This document shows, one piece after another, positions 33,945 to 41,852 of a DNA stretch of 64,000 nucleotides (position 1 is the first letter of the stretch; each line of letters starts with the position of its first letter). The DNA lies in NCBI GenBank assembly GCA_964559835.1, contig CAZLJE010000013.1, forward strand, positions 62,001-126,000. Reading direction: 5' to 3'. The stretch comes from DAISJI01 sp964559835 (lineage in GTDB: Bacteria > Acidobacteriota > Terriglobia > Terriglobales > Acidobacteriaceae). The notes below the pieces were generated by a model. It had not been told where the DNA came from and made no database searches. It saw nothing but the letters and a program-made list of their open reading frames with translations. Position numbers and translations under genes: made by a program.

Positions 33945-35701
33945 TAACGACCTCGCAGGGAAGCGTCGCGCCAGTACAGTTCCTCGGCATTCCACAGCGT
34001 GTAATGATCGAGGACTGCGGGATGGAAATTGCCGAGCTGGGATTTTGCCGCCGATAGCACGTTCGGAGTTGCGATGAAAACGAAGGGCAAGTCCTCGGCG
34101 ATCAGCTGCTGGGCACGGTCATAAATCTTCTTGCGGTCCTTATAGCTGGTGGTGACCATCTGCTGCTGCATCAATCGGTCGAGTTCCCGCTCCCAATCCG
34201 GAGCGCCCGTGGTCTCGCCGAGATGCCACAGGTGCATGGTCCCCGAATTTGTCCAGACATTCACCTCAGGGTTGGGGTCCGCGTCGCCTCCGCCGAAGCC
34301 CATGATCGCGGCGTCGTAATCGTACGTTTGCAGTAAGCGGTCGAGCATGGAACGGAAGTCCATGGGCACAACGTTGACCTTCATCCCGATCTGCTTGAGG
34401 TCTTCCTGGAGCAGCGTAGCCATTTTGGTGCGTTGCGTGTTCGAAGAACTGGTCAGGATCGAGAACTCGACCGGATTGCCACCACGGTCGAGCAGCGTAC
34501 CGTCGCCGGACCAGCGGAATCCCGCGCCCCGCAGCAGCGTACGTGCTTCGTCCGGCGATCTCGCCGGGTGTGGCAGCGCACCGTTCAACCACATCTTGTT
34601 TCCCGGACTGACATTCCCCCACAGGGGCGTTCCATATCCGCCGTAGACCAAGCGCACAATGCCGGCCCGGTCGATTGCGTCGGACACCGCTTTGCGGAAT
34701 GCAAGCTCTCGAAACCAGGCCTGCTTGCGTGCGACCTGCTCCAGTTTCCGCCCGCTCACGTCGTTCTGGTTGAACACGAGGAAGTTGTATTCGAGACTCG
34801 GGCCAAGGTCGGAAAGCTGGTAGCTCTTGCTCTGCGCTGATTTTGACAGGAGCGCGTAGTTCTCCGCGCCGAGGCGGCTGATCATATCCGTTTCACCGGC
34901 TTGGAAGCGGATCAGTTGGGCGTCCTCGCTGCCGACGAACAGGAAGGTAATCTCGTCCAGGTAAGGCAACCTGTGTTTCTGCGAGTCCGCCTTCCAATAA
35001 TACGGATTGCGCTCCAGCACCAGCCGCTGGCCCGCGACGTATTGCTTGACGCGGAACGGTCCCAGCCCGGCTACGTCCTGCGCCGCCAGTCCCCACATCT
35101 GGGCGAACCGGCCATCGCGATAGGGCTTCTCCAGGATGTGCTTCGGCATGATCGCCAGGCTGTCGAATATCCGCTCCGCGGCGGCGTACGGCTGAGGAAG
35201 AGTGAACCGGACGGTGTACGCGTCCACTTTCGCGACCGTCATGGGTTTTCCGCCGATCACGAGCAGATCGCGCTGAGGCGAGTGGACCTGCTCGTCCAGG
35301 TACACCTGGTAAGAGAACACGACATCATCGGCATCGAACGGCCGGCCGTCGGAAAAACGAATGCCGCGCCGAAGCTGCAGCGTGAAGGTTCGGCCGTCGG
35401 GGGAAAGCTTCCAGCTCTTGGCGAGCGCGGGTTCGGTCTGTTGGGAGGCGCGGTTGATATGGACCAGGTCCGCCATGACCCTGCCGATCACTTCGCGAGA
35501 CGCAGCGTCGGCGGACAGCACGGGATTCAGGGTCTTCGGTTCGGCACGCTGTCCCACCGTCAGGCGGCCGCCGTACGCTCCCTGCACGGAGCTGACCAGC
35601 ACTTCTTCCCCGCGTTGCACCGGTTCCGCAGAGGGCCCAGTTGCCCACGCTTGCGACAAGACACACAGAACCAAAGAGCCGACAACGAGAAAGCGTCTCA
35701 A
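33944..35701 (-). CDS. Peptide ABC transporter substrate-binding protein (SBP family 5)
   Basis: Periplasmic binding protein of an Opp/Dpp-type importer, 585 residues. A signal peptide (MRRFLVVGSLVLCVLSQAWA) without a lipobox precedes the SBP_bac_5 fold. Landmarks: YGGRLTVGQRAEPKTLNPVL, EPALAKSWKLSPDGRTFTLQ, LRRGIRFSDGRPFDADDVVF, LGPFRVKQYVAGQRLVLERN, FRKAVSDAIDRAGIV and the C-terminal YDRAQQLIAEDLPFVFIATP. Ligand is most likely oligopeptides, though family 5 also binds nickel and sugars. It lies 34 bp after the second permease gene and is coupled by one-base overlap to the ECF sigma gene that follows. Confidence 0.93.
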   Translation of the reverse strand: MRRFLVVGSLVLCVLSQAWATGPSAEPVQRGEEVLVSSVQGAYGGRLTVGQRAEPKTLNPVLSADAASREVIGRVMADLVHINRASQQTEPALAKSWKLSPDGRTFTLQLRRGIRFSDGRPFDADDVVFSYQVYLDEQVHSPQRDLLVIGGKPMTVAKVDAYTVRFTLPQPYAAAERIFDSLAIMPKHILEKPYRDGRFAQMWGLAAQDVAGLGPFRVKQYVAGQRLVLERNPYYWKADSQKHRLPYLDEITFLFVGSEDAQLIRFQAGETDMISRLGAENYALLSKSAQSKSYQLSDLGPSLEYNFLVFNQNDVSGRKLEQVARKQAWFRELAFRKAVSDAIDRAGIVRLVYGGYGTPLWGNVSPGNKMWLNGALPHPARSPDEARTLLRGAGFRWSGDGTLLDRGGNPVEFSILTSSSNTQRTKMATLLQEDLKQIGMKVNVVPMDFRSMLDRLLQTYDYDAAIMGFGGGDADPNPEVNVWTNSGTMHLWHLGETTGAPDWERELDRLMQQQMVTTSYKDRKKIYDRAQQLIAEDLPFVFIATPNVLSAAKSQLGNFHPAVLDHYTLWNAEELYWRDASLRGR

Positions 35702-35735
35702 CAGAATCTCCCCACAAGCGATTTTCAGGTCAGGG

Positions 35736-36746
35736 TTAGCGGGATTGTAACCGCGTTTGCAGCGCGTCGGCGAGAAAACAATAGGTGATCGAAATCGTGA
35801 TCAGCGCCACGGCGGGGCCGAGCATCCACCAATACGACGTGAGCACTTGATATTGCTGTAGCGCCGCGAGCATGTTGCCCCAGCTCGGAGTGGGTTCATT
35901 CACGCCGAGAGCGAAAAAAGATAGACTCACCTCGGCGGCAACGTATTGTGGGACCAGCAGCGCCGCCTGCGTGAGCAGGACCGCGAATACAGACGGCAGA
36001 ACATGCCGGCGAACCAGGTAGAACTCCGACGCGCCGAACCCTCGCGCGGCGGCAACGTAGTTCTGCGTCTTCGCGCTCAGCACGACGCCGCGCACCAGCC
36101 GAGCCGGCCGTGCCCATCCCAGCAGCGAAACCACACATACGATCAGCAGAAACGACTGGGCCGCGCCCAGATGTAACGGCAGCGCGGCGCGTAATGCCAA
36201 CAGCAGGTAAAGCCAGGGCAACGTGAGCAGCAACTCAGAAGAGCCCATCAGGACCTCGTCCGCCCACCCGCCTCGATAACCCGCGATCAAGCCGATCAAC
36301 AGCCCGACTGCGAGCGAGATGCCCGTCGCCAGCAATCCCGCGCCGAGGGAAATTTGGCCGCCGTAAAGCAGTCTTGAGAATACATCGCGGCCGTAGCCAT
36401 CCGTTCCGAGCAAAGAAATGCGTACAGCAGTATCGGTACAAAACAGGCGCCGCCGCGACCGGAAAACTCCCATGAAGGAATAATCCGCTCCCTTACAGAA
36501 GAATCGCACCGGGGCGATCGTGCCTGGGTCTTCTTCATACACGCCGAAATCGACGGATCGAAGGTCGCGGACAAACGGACGGAGGTGATAACCGGACGCA
36601 TCGCGGAAATGCACCCGGGTGGGTGGCGCATAAGCGTGCATGCGATCCTGCTCGCCGGGATCGTAGGGAGCAAGGAACCCGGCGCCCATAACGGCCACAT
36701 GCGCCGCCAGCAGGAAAGCACCGGCGATCCACAGAGTCCTACGCAT
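35736..36746 (-). CDS. Peptide ABC transporter permease (DppC-like)
   Basis: Inner-membrane permease, 336 residues. The N-terminal helix (LWIAGAFLLAAHVAVMGAGF) is followed by an unusually long extracytoplasmic insertion (about residues 30-120, LLGTDGYGRDVFSRLLYGGQ marking its end). The BPD_transp_1 domain follows with SLAVGLLIGLIAGYRGGWAD and the ATPase-contact EAA-type loop around VAAARGFGASEFYLVRRHVL. LGTDGYGRDVFSR is the DppC/OppC signature. Start codon ATG at 36746 overlaps the DppB-like gene by 8 bp. It pairs with the DppB-like permease. Confidence 0.92.
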   Translation of the reverse strand: MRRTLWIAGAFLLAAHVAVMGAGFLAPYDPGEQDRMHAYAPPTRVHFRDASGYHLRPFVRDLRSVDFGVYEEDPGTIAPVRFFCKGADYSFMGVFRSRRRLFCTDTAVRISLLGTDGYGRDVFSRLLYGGQISLGAGLLATGISLAVGLLIGLIAGYRGGWADEVLMGSSELLLTLPWLYLLLALRAALPLHLGAAQSFLLIVCVVSLLGWARPARLVRGVVLSAKTQNYVAAARGFGASEFYLVRRHVLPSVFAVLLTQAALLVPQYVAAEVSLSFFALGVNEPTPSWGNMLAALQQYQVLTSYWWMLGPAVALITISITYCFLADALQTRLQSR

Positions 36747-37713
36747 GCGCGCTCCTCGTAGTGATGCGCGGGTCGAACGCGAGCAGAAGCAAGTCAGCGA
36801 GCAGAGTTCCCATGGTCACCATCACGGCGGACAACATCACGGCCCCGATGACCACGTAAGGATCGCGCGCCAGCGTCGCCTCCAGAACGAGTGGGCCGAG
36901 GCCAGGCCAACCGGTAATGACTTCGACCGTCAGAGAACCGCTTAACAGCACCGAAAGAGAAAGCCCGAATAAAGAAATCGCCGGATTGGCCGCTGCCGGC
37001 AGCACGTGCCGTAGCAGCAAACGTGCTGTGTGGATCCCATTGCCGCGGACCGCCTGGATGTAAGGGCTTTCCAGCACCTCCGCCATGCTCGACCGCACAT
37101 GTCTTACTACGATCGCCACGATCCCGAGGGCGAGTACGCTCGCCGGGATCACGAGGTGTGCGGCGATGTCGCGCACCTGACCCCACCACGTAAGCCCCTC
37201 GAACGAGGAAGAAGTCAGTCCGCCGACCGGCAGCATCCGAGTGCGGACGGCGAAGGCCAGGACCGCCAGCACTACGGCAATCTCAGGCACGGACAGCATG
37301 AACGAACTCGCGACGGTGACTACACGGTCGATCCAGCCTCCGCGACGCAGCGCGGTCCACGCCCCCAGCGGGACGGCCAGCAACCACGCGAGCAATGTTG
37401 CGGAAAGGGTCAGCAGCAGCGTATTGCGGGCGCGCGCCAGCAGCAGTGGGCGCACCGGCGCGTTGTATGCGAACGAGTATCCAACATCTCCACGCGCCGC
37501 CGAACTCAACCAGAGCCAATATCTCGCGGGCAGAGGCCGGTCCATCCCATACTGCGCACGAAGGCCGGCGATCGTCTGCGGCGACACCTGCGGATTCAAG
37601 CGCAGTTCGTCGAAATAAGAACCGGGCACGATATCGCTCAGGACGAAGCAAAAAACTGATGTCGCCAGGAGCACCAGGATGGCCCGGGCAAAGCGTCGAA
37701 ACGCGTAACTCAT
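36739..37713 (-). CDS. Peptide ABC transporter permease (DppB-like)
   Basis: Inner-membrane permease, 324 residues, with the DppB/OppB N-terminal helix (FARAILVLLATSVFCFVLSD) and the typical periplasmic stretch LNPQVSPQTIAGLRAQYGMD followed by RPLPARYWLWLSSAARGDVG. The core has VSSFMLSVPEIAVVLAVLAF-type helices, the EAA-type loop VLESPYIQAVRGNGIHTARL, and the C-terminal GWPGLGPLVLEATLARDPYV. Start overlaps the stop of the ATPase gene by four bases (ATGA) and its end overlaps the DppC-like gene by 8 bp. Confidence 0.93.
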   Translation of the reverse strand: MSYAFRRFARAILVLLATSVFCFVLSDIVPGSYFDELRLNPQVSPQTIAGLRAQYGMDRPLPARYWLWLSSAARGDVGYSFAYNAPVRPLLLARARNTLLLTLSATLLAWLLAVPLGAWTALRRGGWIDRVVTVASSFMLSVPEIAVVLAVLAFAVRTRMLPVGGLTSSSFEGLTWWGQVRDIAAHLVIPASVLALGIVAIVVRHVRSSMAEVLESPYIQAVRGNGIHTARLLLRHVLPAAANPAISLFGLSLSVLLSGSLTVEVITGWPGLGPLVLEATLARDPYVVIGAVMLSAVMVTMGTLLADLLLLAFDPRITTRSAHA

Positions 37714-38552
37714 ACGCCCTCCCCGGCAGCACGTGCGAACAGGCGGTTACCCGCTTCGGCCGCATCCAGCAGCACCCGGGTGGCATGCGCTTGCGGAGCA
37801 TCGAACACGCGGCGGATGGGGCCGCTCTCTACCACGCTTCCGCCGGAAACCACCGCGATCTCGTCGGCGAATTGCGCGGTGAGGGCGATGTCGTGAGAAA
37901 TGACGATGTACGTAAGATCGAGTGCGGCGCGAAGATCAAGTAACAGATTGGCGATCTGCGCGGCTGTCGAGAGATCGAGTCCGGTGAACGCTTCGTCGAG
38001 GATCAGCAGGCGTGGCTCGATCGCCAGTGCGCGCGCGATCGCAATCCGCTGCAACTGTCCGCCGCTAAACTGTGAGGGCCGCCGGCGTCTCCAGTCCGGC
38101 GAGAGACCAACCTGGCGCATCAGCCGGACCACTATTTCAGCGCGCGAGTCGCGCGTGCCGCGATTCTGTACGACGAGAGGTTCGGCGATCAGCTCTTCTG
38201 CCGTAAGCCGTGGATTGAGCGCCGTCGATGGGTCTTGAAATATGAGCTGTATCCTGGGGCGCACTCGCCGGAGGTCGCTACCGGAGAGCCGCGTCAAATC
38301 GACGTCATCCAAGAAGATGGATCCGGAATCGACCTTCTCCATGCCGGCGATGCAGCGAGCGAGCGTGGTTTTGCCGCCTCCGGAATCGCCGACAACCGCC
38401 AGGATCGAGCCGCGGCGAACCGCAAGGGCAACATCGTGCAGGGCGACAACCTCACGAGTGCGCCAGCCCTCGCGTCTCGAATAACGCTTTTCCAGCGATT
38501 GAACGCGGAGCAGAACTGGATTGCTCTGCCAGCTTTCCCCGATGCTATTCAT
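37710..38552 (-). CDS. Peptide ABC transporter ATPase (DppF-like)
   Basis: Nucleotide-binding subunit, 280 residues. Motifs: Walker A GDSGGGKTTLA (GGGK rather than the usual GSGK), Q-loop QLIFQDPSTALNPR, ABC signature FSGGQLQRIAIARAL, Walker B LLILDEAFTGLD, switch His in VISHDIAL. It lacks the C-terminal oligopeptide/dipeptide extension present in the partner ATPase. The Met at 38552 overlaps the stop of that partner by 8 bp; the longer frame to 38690 lies inside it and is rejected. Confidence 0.93.
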   Translation of the reverse strand: MNSIGESWQSNPVLLRVQSLEKRYSRREGWRTREVVALHDVALAVRRGSILAVVGDSGGGKTTLARCIAGMEKVDSGSIFLDDVDLTRLSGSDLRRVRPRIQLIFQDPSTALNPRLTAEELIAEPLVVQNRGTRDSRAEIVVRLMRQVGLSPDWRRRRPSQFSGGQLQRIAIARALAIEPRLLILDEAFTGLDLSTAAQIANLLLDLRAALDLTYIVISHDIALTAQFADEIAVVSGGSVVESGPIRRVFDAPQAHATRVLLDAAEAGNRLFARAAGEGV

Positions 38553-39525
38553 AGATGAGGCAGCGGACGTCGTGCCCGGCATACTGGCTAACGATGGGGT
38601 GACGCGCGGCGCATGCAGCCATGCGTTTTGCACAGCGGCGCTCGAAATAGCAGCAATCTTCGAACTGCGCAACGCTGGCCTCGCCTTCAATGACGGTAAA
38701 ACGTCTCGAGTTCTTTCCGCTGTGGATCGCGCTGCGCTCGCGCGCGAGCTGGACTAGCGCCTGGGTGTAAGGGTGGAGCGGTTCGCGCAGCACGGATGCA
38801 GTCGGCCCTGTTTCCACGATCTCGCCGGCGTACATGACAATCAGCCGCTGAGTCACAGCGGCAACGGCACCCGGTTCATGCGAGATAAAGAGAAGAGCCA
38901 TACCGTACTGCGCGCGCAAAGCGCCGAACAATTCCAGCAATTCCGATTTCAGCCGCACGTCCAGCTTCGAGGTGGCCTCGTCGGCGATCAGCAACGCCGG
39001 ACGACACGCAATTGCCTGCGCGATCGCGGCGCGCTGTCTCTCGCCGCCGCTGAGCTGGTGAGCGTAACGGCGGCTGATCGTTTCGGGATTGGAGAACCCG
39101 ACACTTCGCAAGGTCTCGATCGCGCGGAGGCTTCGTTCCGCACCCGGTAATCGAACGTGACTGCGAAGTACTTCGGCAACCTGCACACCGATCGTGAGGA
39201 CTGGATTCAGAGATTGGGCAGGGTCTTGGGAAATGAGAGCAATCTGCCCTCCGCGGATCGAGCAAAGCTCGTCTTCGGTTGCGGAGGTCAGTTCCTTGTC
39301 TTGAAAGCGGATCCTACCTTCCGCATGCGCGCCGGGAGGAAGCAGGCCAAGGATCGTCCGGGCGAGAGTCGATTTTCCGCAGCCCGATTCGCCGAGAAGC
39401 CCAACCGCCTCTCCAGGGTAGATTGTGAACGAAGTTGTGGAAACCGCCTGGACTGCAACCGGCGCTCCTCCATAACGGACGGACACCTCGCAAAGTTGCA
39501 GCAATGCCTGCCCTGGATTCCCCAC
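38545..39525 (-). CDS. Peptide ABC transporter ATPase (DppD-like), first gene of operon
   Basis: Nucleotide-binding subunit, 326 residues. Walker A GESGCGKSTLA, Q-loop ALISQDPAQSLNPV, signature LSGGERQRAAIAQAI, Walker B LLIADEATSKLD, switch LFISHEPG. The C-terminal oligo/dipeptide-transporter domain has HPYTQALVQL and the Cys-rich CCYFERRCAKRMAAC that in this family can hold an iron-sulfur cluster. The start is GTG at 39525. It heads a minus-strand operon of two ATPases, two permeases, a binding protein, an ECF sigma factor and a TPR-CHAT protease, all overlapping or nearly so. Confidence 0.92.
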   Translation of the reverse strand: MGNPGQALLQLCEVSVRYGGAPVAVQAVSTTSFTIYPGEAVGLLGESGCGKSTLARTILGLLPPGAHAEGRIRFQDKELTSATEDELCSIRGGQIALISQDPAQSLNPVLTIGVQVAEVLRSHVRLPGAERSLRAIETLRSVGFSNPETISRRYAHQLSGGERQRAAIAQAIACRPALLIADEATSKLDVRLKSELLELFGALRAQYGMALLFISHEPGAVAAVTQRLIVMYAGEIVETGPTASVLREPLHPYTQALVQLARERSAIHSGKNSRRFTVIEGEASVAQFEDCCYFERRCAKRMAACAARHPIVSQYAGHDVRCLIYE

Positions 39526-39675
39526 ACCTGTCCCCGATAGCGCAGACCATATAACAGCCCCCGCTCATCATTCAAGCGGTATCTGCTGTTGACCCATACT
39601 TGCTCCGCGCGGCGTTGCATTCGAATTAACGGGCGGGTAGGCTTCGGATTGCGCAAGCTCGTCCTGCGCTGTCAC

Positions 39676-40773
39676 ATGCCGCTCGAGCACAACAGTTCGG
39701 ACGCGATCCATGGTTCGGTCCTCGCGATGGTCCTCTACGACGTTGGCGAGGAGATCCGTGTCGACGATCTCCTCGCCCTCCTGTCTGCCGACCGGCAGCG
39801 TCCAGCGCTAAAACATCCCGCCGCCCAGCAGGTCCGTATCGAGCGTCCGCCGGCTGTCGAATATCTCGGCGCAGTCGAGTCGGGAGACGGAGACTCGTTC
39901 GACACCCACATCAAGTACTACGACTATGGCGTGGTGAGTGTCATTTTTCAGCGCGCCTTCCAAGGAAGTTGGGACGACCTGATCCGGCTCTCGGCAACGT
40001 GGATCGCCGCGCCTCAGTTGGAGCAGTTGGCGCATTCTCTGGCCGACAAGAGGCTCGCGCGGGTGCGATCGGCGATGGTCAAGCCTTACAAGCAGTGGCT
40101 CAGCGAGGACTACTTCATTTTTGTGGTCGATTCGCCTCACGATGGCGCCGATGCAAGCACTCTTATCACGCGATATGGCAGCGAGATCGCTCAAGTCGTG
40201 CGCGGCGAAACCTCGGTCCTCTCCAACAGCGAGCAGCAAGAGGTCCTGCAGTCCGCGATCTCCTACTATCCCGTCGATATCGCCGTTATCGGCTGGAACG
40301 CTGCATTTGTCTACGACACTCCCACGGGCGCGACGACGGCGATCCAACTGCTCGAATATGCAAACTCGCAGTTGCTGGAGTTCCGTCACTACGACGAGTT
40401 CCTCACGCGCGAGTTGAACGCCGCGCACGACCTGGTGGAGCGCGGAACGGGTATGGCGGCACGATGGAGATTGGCCAGGGCAGCATCCCGCTTGCAAGAC
40501 GTTGCGCTTGAGGTAACCAGCCTGGCAGAGCGGGTGGACAATGCGATCAAATTCCTCAGTGATATGTTTTCCGCCCGCCTGTACCGGCTCGCCGCCGTCA
40601 AAGTCGGCGTTCCGGATTACAAGAACCTGGTGGACGAAAAACTAGCTACCGCGCGCGAACTCTACGGCTACATGATCGAAGAGTTTCACCAGGGTCGAGC
40701 TTTTGTCCTGGAGCTCATCGTGGTCATCATCCTCGTCATCGAACTGGTATTTCTCTTCCGCGGCAGGTCGTGA
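39676..40773 (+). CDS. RMD1/YagE (DUF155) family membrane-anchored protein
   Basis: About 365 residues matching the RMD1/DUF155 family known from yeast Rmd1 and bacterial homologues of unclear function. Family features: KYYDYGVVSVIFQRAFQGSW, KPYKQWLSEDYFIFVVD, a central SYYPVDIAVIGWNAAFVYDT, coiled-coil helices (ARAASRLQDVALEVTSLAER), and one C-terminal membrane anchor VLELIVVIILVIELVFLF. The start is uncertain: ATG 39676 gives 13 residues before the conserved part; ATG 39727 is possible; neither has a good ribosome-binding site. It is divergent from the peptide-transporter operon and 86 bp before the DedA-rhodanese gene. Confidence 0.85.
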   Translation: MPLEHNSSDAIHGSVLAMVLYDVGEEIRVDDLLALLSADRQRPALKHPAAQQVRIERPPAVEYLGAVESGDGDSFDTHIKYYDYGVVSVIFQRAFQGSWDDLIRLSATWIAAPQLEQLAHSLADKRLARVRSAMVKPYKQWLSEDYFIFVVDSPHDGADASTLITRYGSEIAQVVRGETSVLSNSEQQEVLQSAISYYPVDIAVIGWNAAFVYDTPTGATTAIQLLEYANSQLLEFRHYDEFLTRELNAAHDLVERGTGMAARWRLARAASRLQDVALEVTSLAERVDNAIKFLSDMFSARLYRLAAVKVGVPDYKNLVDEKLATARELYGYMIEEFHQGRAFVLELIVVIILVIELVFLFRGRS

Positions 40774-40859
40774 CCGTTCCGACGCAGCCATCTTTCCTGG
40801 GAGCGTTCGGCATCTCCTGAGCATCTGTAGACACGACACGCCGGGAGGATTTGGGAAGC

Positions 40860-41666
40860 GTGCACGAAACCGTCGCACAACTCGCGAAGCACGGCTACGT
40901 CGTACTATTCGCGTGGGTCGCGGCCGAGCAGCTGGGGCTGCCTATCCCCGCCGTTCCGGTCCTTATCGCCGCCGGCGTGTTGTCCGCGCTGGGGCAACTC
41001 ACGCTGCCGGGCGCGTTTGCCCTCGGTGTGCTGGCTTGCGTCATCGGTGATAGCGCGTGGTACGGAATCGGCAAGTGGAAGGGAACCGCGGTCCTTCAGA
41101 CGCTCTGCCGGATGTCGCTCGAGCCTGAGTCGTGTGTGCGTCAGAGTTCGAACTTCATCTCGCGTCATGGCGCGCGCGCGCTGACGATCGCAAAGTTCAT
41201 CCCCGGCATCGGCGCAATGGCCGTTCCGCTGGCCGCGAATTCCAATGTCGCGCTTGTATCTTTTATCCTGTACGACCTCCTCGGCTGCGTGGCTTACGTC
41301 GGCGGGTATCTGGTGCTCGGCCGGCTGCTCGGAGATAAGATCGACCAGCTCGACGTAGTCGCGGGATCGTTGAAGACCGCGACGGCAGGTTTCGCCGTAC
41401 TCGGAACTGTGGCCATCCTCGGTTGGAGATACCGGCAGCGCCGAAAATTTCTCAGCGACCTGCGCATGTCGCGCATCCAGCCCGAGCAACTCATGGAGAT
41501 GCTCGATCGCGGAGAGAACCCGTACATCGTCGATCTGCGGCATCCGCTGGATTTCCTGCCCGACCCGCGCGTGATTCCCGGCGCCGTCCGCATGTCTCCC
41601 GACGAAGTGACCGCCCGCCAGCAGGAGATTCCGCGCGATCGCGAGATCATTCTCTATTGCACTTGA
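40860..41666 (+). CDS. DedA membrane protein fused to a rhodanese domain, interrupted by in-frame TGA
   Basis: The N-terminal ~205 residues are a DedA membrane domain (KHGYVVLFAWVAAEQLGLPI; VIGDSAWYGIGKWKG; KFIPGIGAMAVPLA). A rhodanese domain follows (EQLMEMLDRGENPYIVDLRH; GAVRMSPDEVTARQQEIP; ILYCT). The conventional frame stops at TGA 41664-41666, one codon after the catalytic-loop Cys-Thr. The same frame then continues with a perfect rhodanese C-terminal half to a TAA at 41825. In homologues of this DedA-rhodanese type the loop reads YC-x-C-P-(N/S)-E, so the TGA stands for the second Cys. GTG at 40860 is the preferred start (GGGAGGA ten bases upstream); TTG 40851 is the alternative. Either a selenoprotein or a nonsense-truncated gene. 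Confidence 0.85.
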   Translation: MHETVAQLAKHGYVVLFAWVAAEQLGLPIPAVPVLIAAGVLSALGQLTLPGAFALGVLACVIGDSAWYGIGKWKGTAVLQTLCRMSLEPESCVRQSSNFISRHGARALTIAKFIPGIGAMAVPLAANSNVALVSFILYDLLGCVAYVGGYLVLGRLLGDKIDQLDVVAGSLKTATAGFAVLGTVAILGWRYRQRRKFLSDLRMSRIQPEQLMEMLDRGENPYIVDLRHPLDFLPDPRVIPGAVRMSPDEVTARQQEIPRDREIILYCT

Positions 41667-41825
41667 CCCAGCGAAGCCTCGAGCGCCAGTCTGGCGCTCA
41701 AACTTCGGAAGATGGGGGTCGTTCGCGTGCGGCCGCTGCTGGGCGGATTCAAGGAATGGAAAAAGCGCGGTTATCCGCTGAAAGAGACGCTATACGCCGT
41801 CGAAGCGCAATCCAGCGCGAAATAA
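41667..41825 (+). other. In-frame continuation of the rhodanese domain beyond the TGA
   Basis: 52 further codons without another stop: PSEASSASLALKLRKMG, then VVRVRPLLGGFKEWKKRGYP, ending AQSSAK. This is the normal end of a DedA-linked rhodanese domain (the LAGG-x-x-W motif is visible as LLGGFKEW). The frame is undisturbed and the residues are sensible, which argues against long-standing decay. Without it the rhodanese fold would lack its last strands and helices. Confidence 0.8.
41672..41707 (+). promoter_or_regulatory. SECIS-like hairpin just downstream of the in-frame TGA
   Basis: Five bases after the TGA a two-part hairpin begins. The lower stem is CGAAG (41672-41676) with CTTCG (41703-41707). 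A 4x3 internal loop separates it from the upper stem GAGCGCC (41681-41687) with GGCGCTC (41693-41699). The apical loop is AGUCU, with G 23 nt past the stop. Bacterial SECIS elements are hairpins right after UGA with a conserved G/GU in the apical loop at about this distance. Hairpin pairing is directly seen; SelB binding is inference. Confidence 0.55.
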
Positions 41826-41852
41826 GAAATAAAGCCTGAGCGATGAGGGCTG

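Noticed and set aside
27622..39525. A CRISPR type III-E (Craspase) locus
   Set aside because: TPR-CHAT and an ECF sigma are present, but no Cas7-11, Cas1, Cas2 or repeat-spacer array is seen; only the regulatory logic is comparable.
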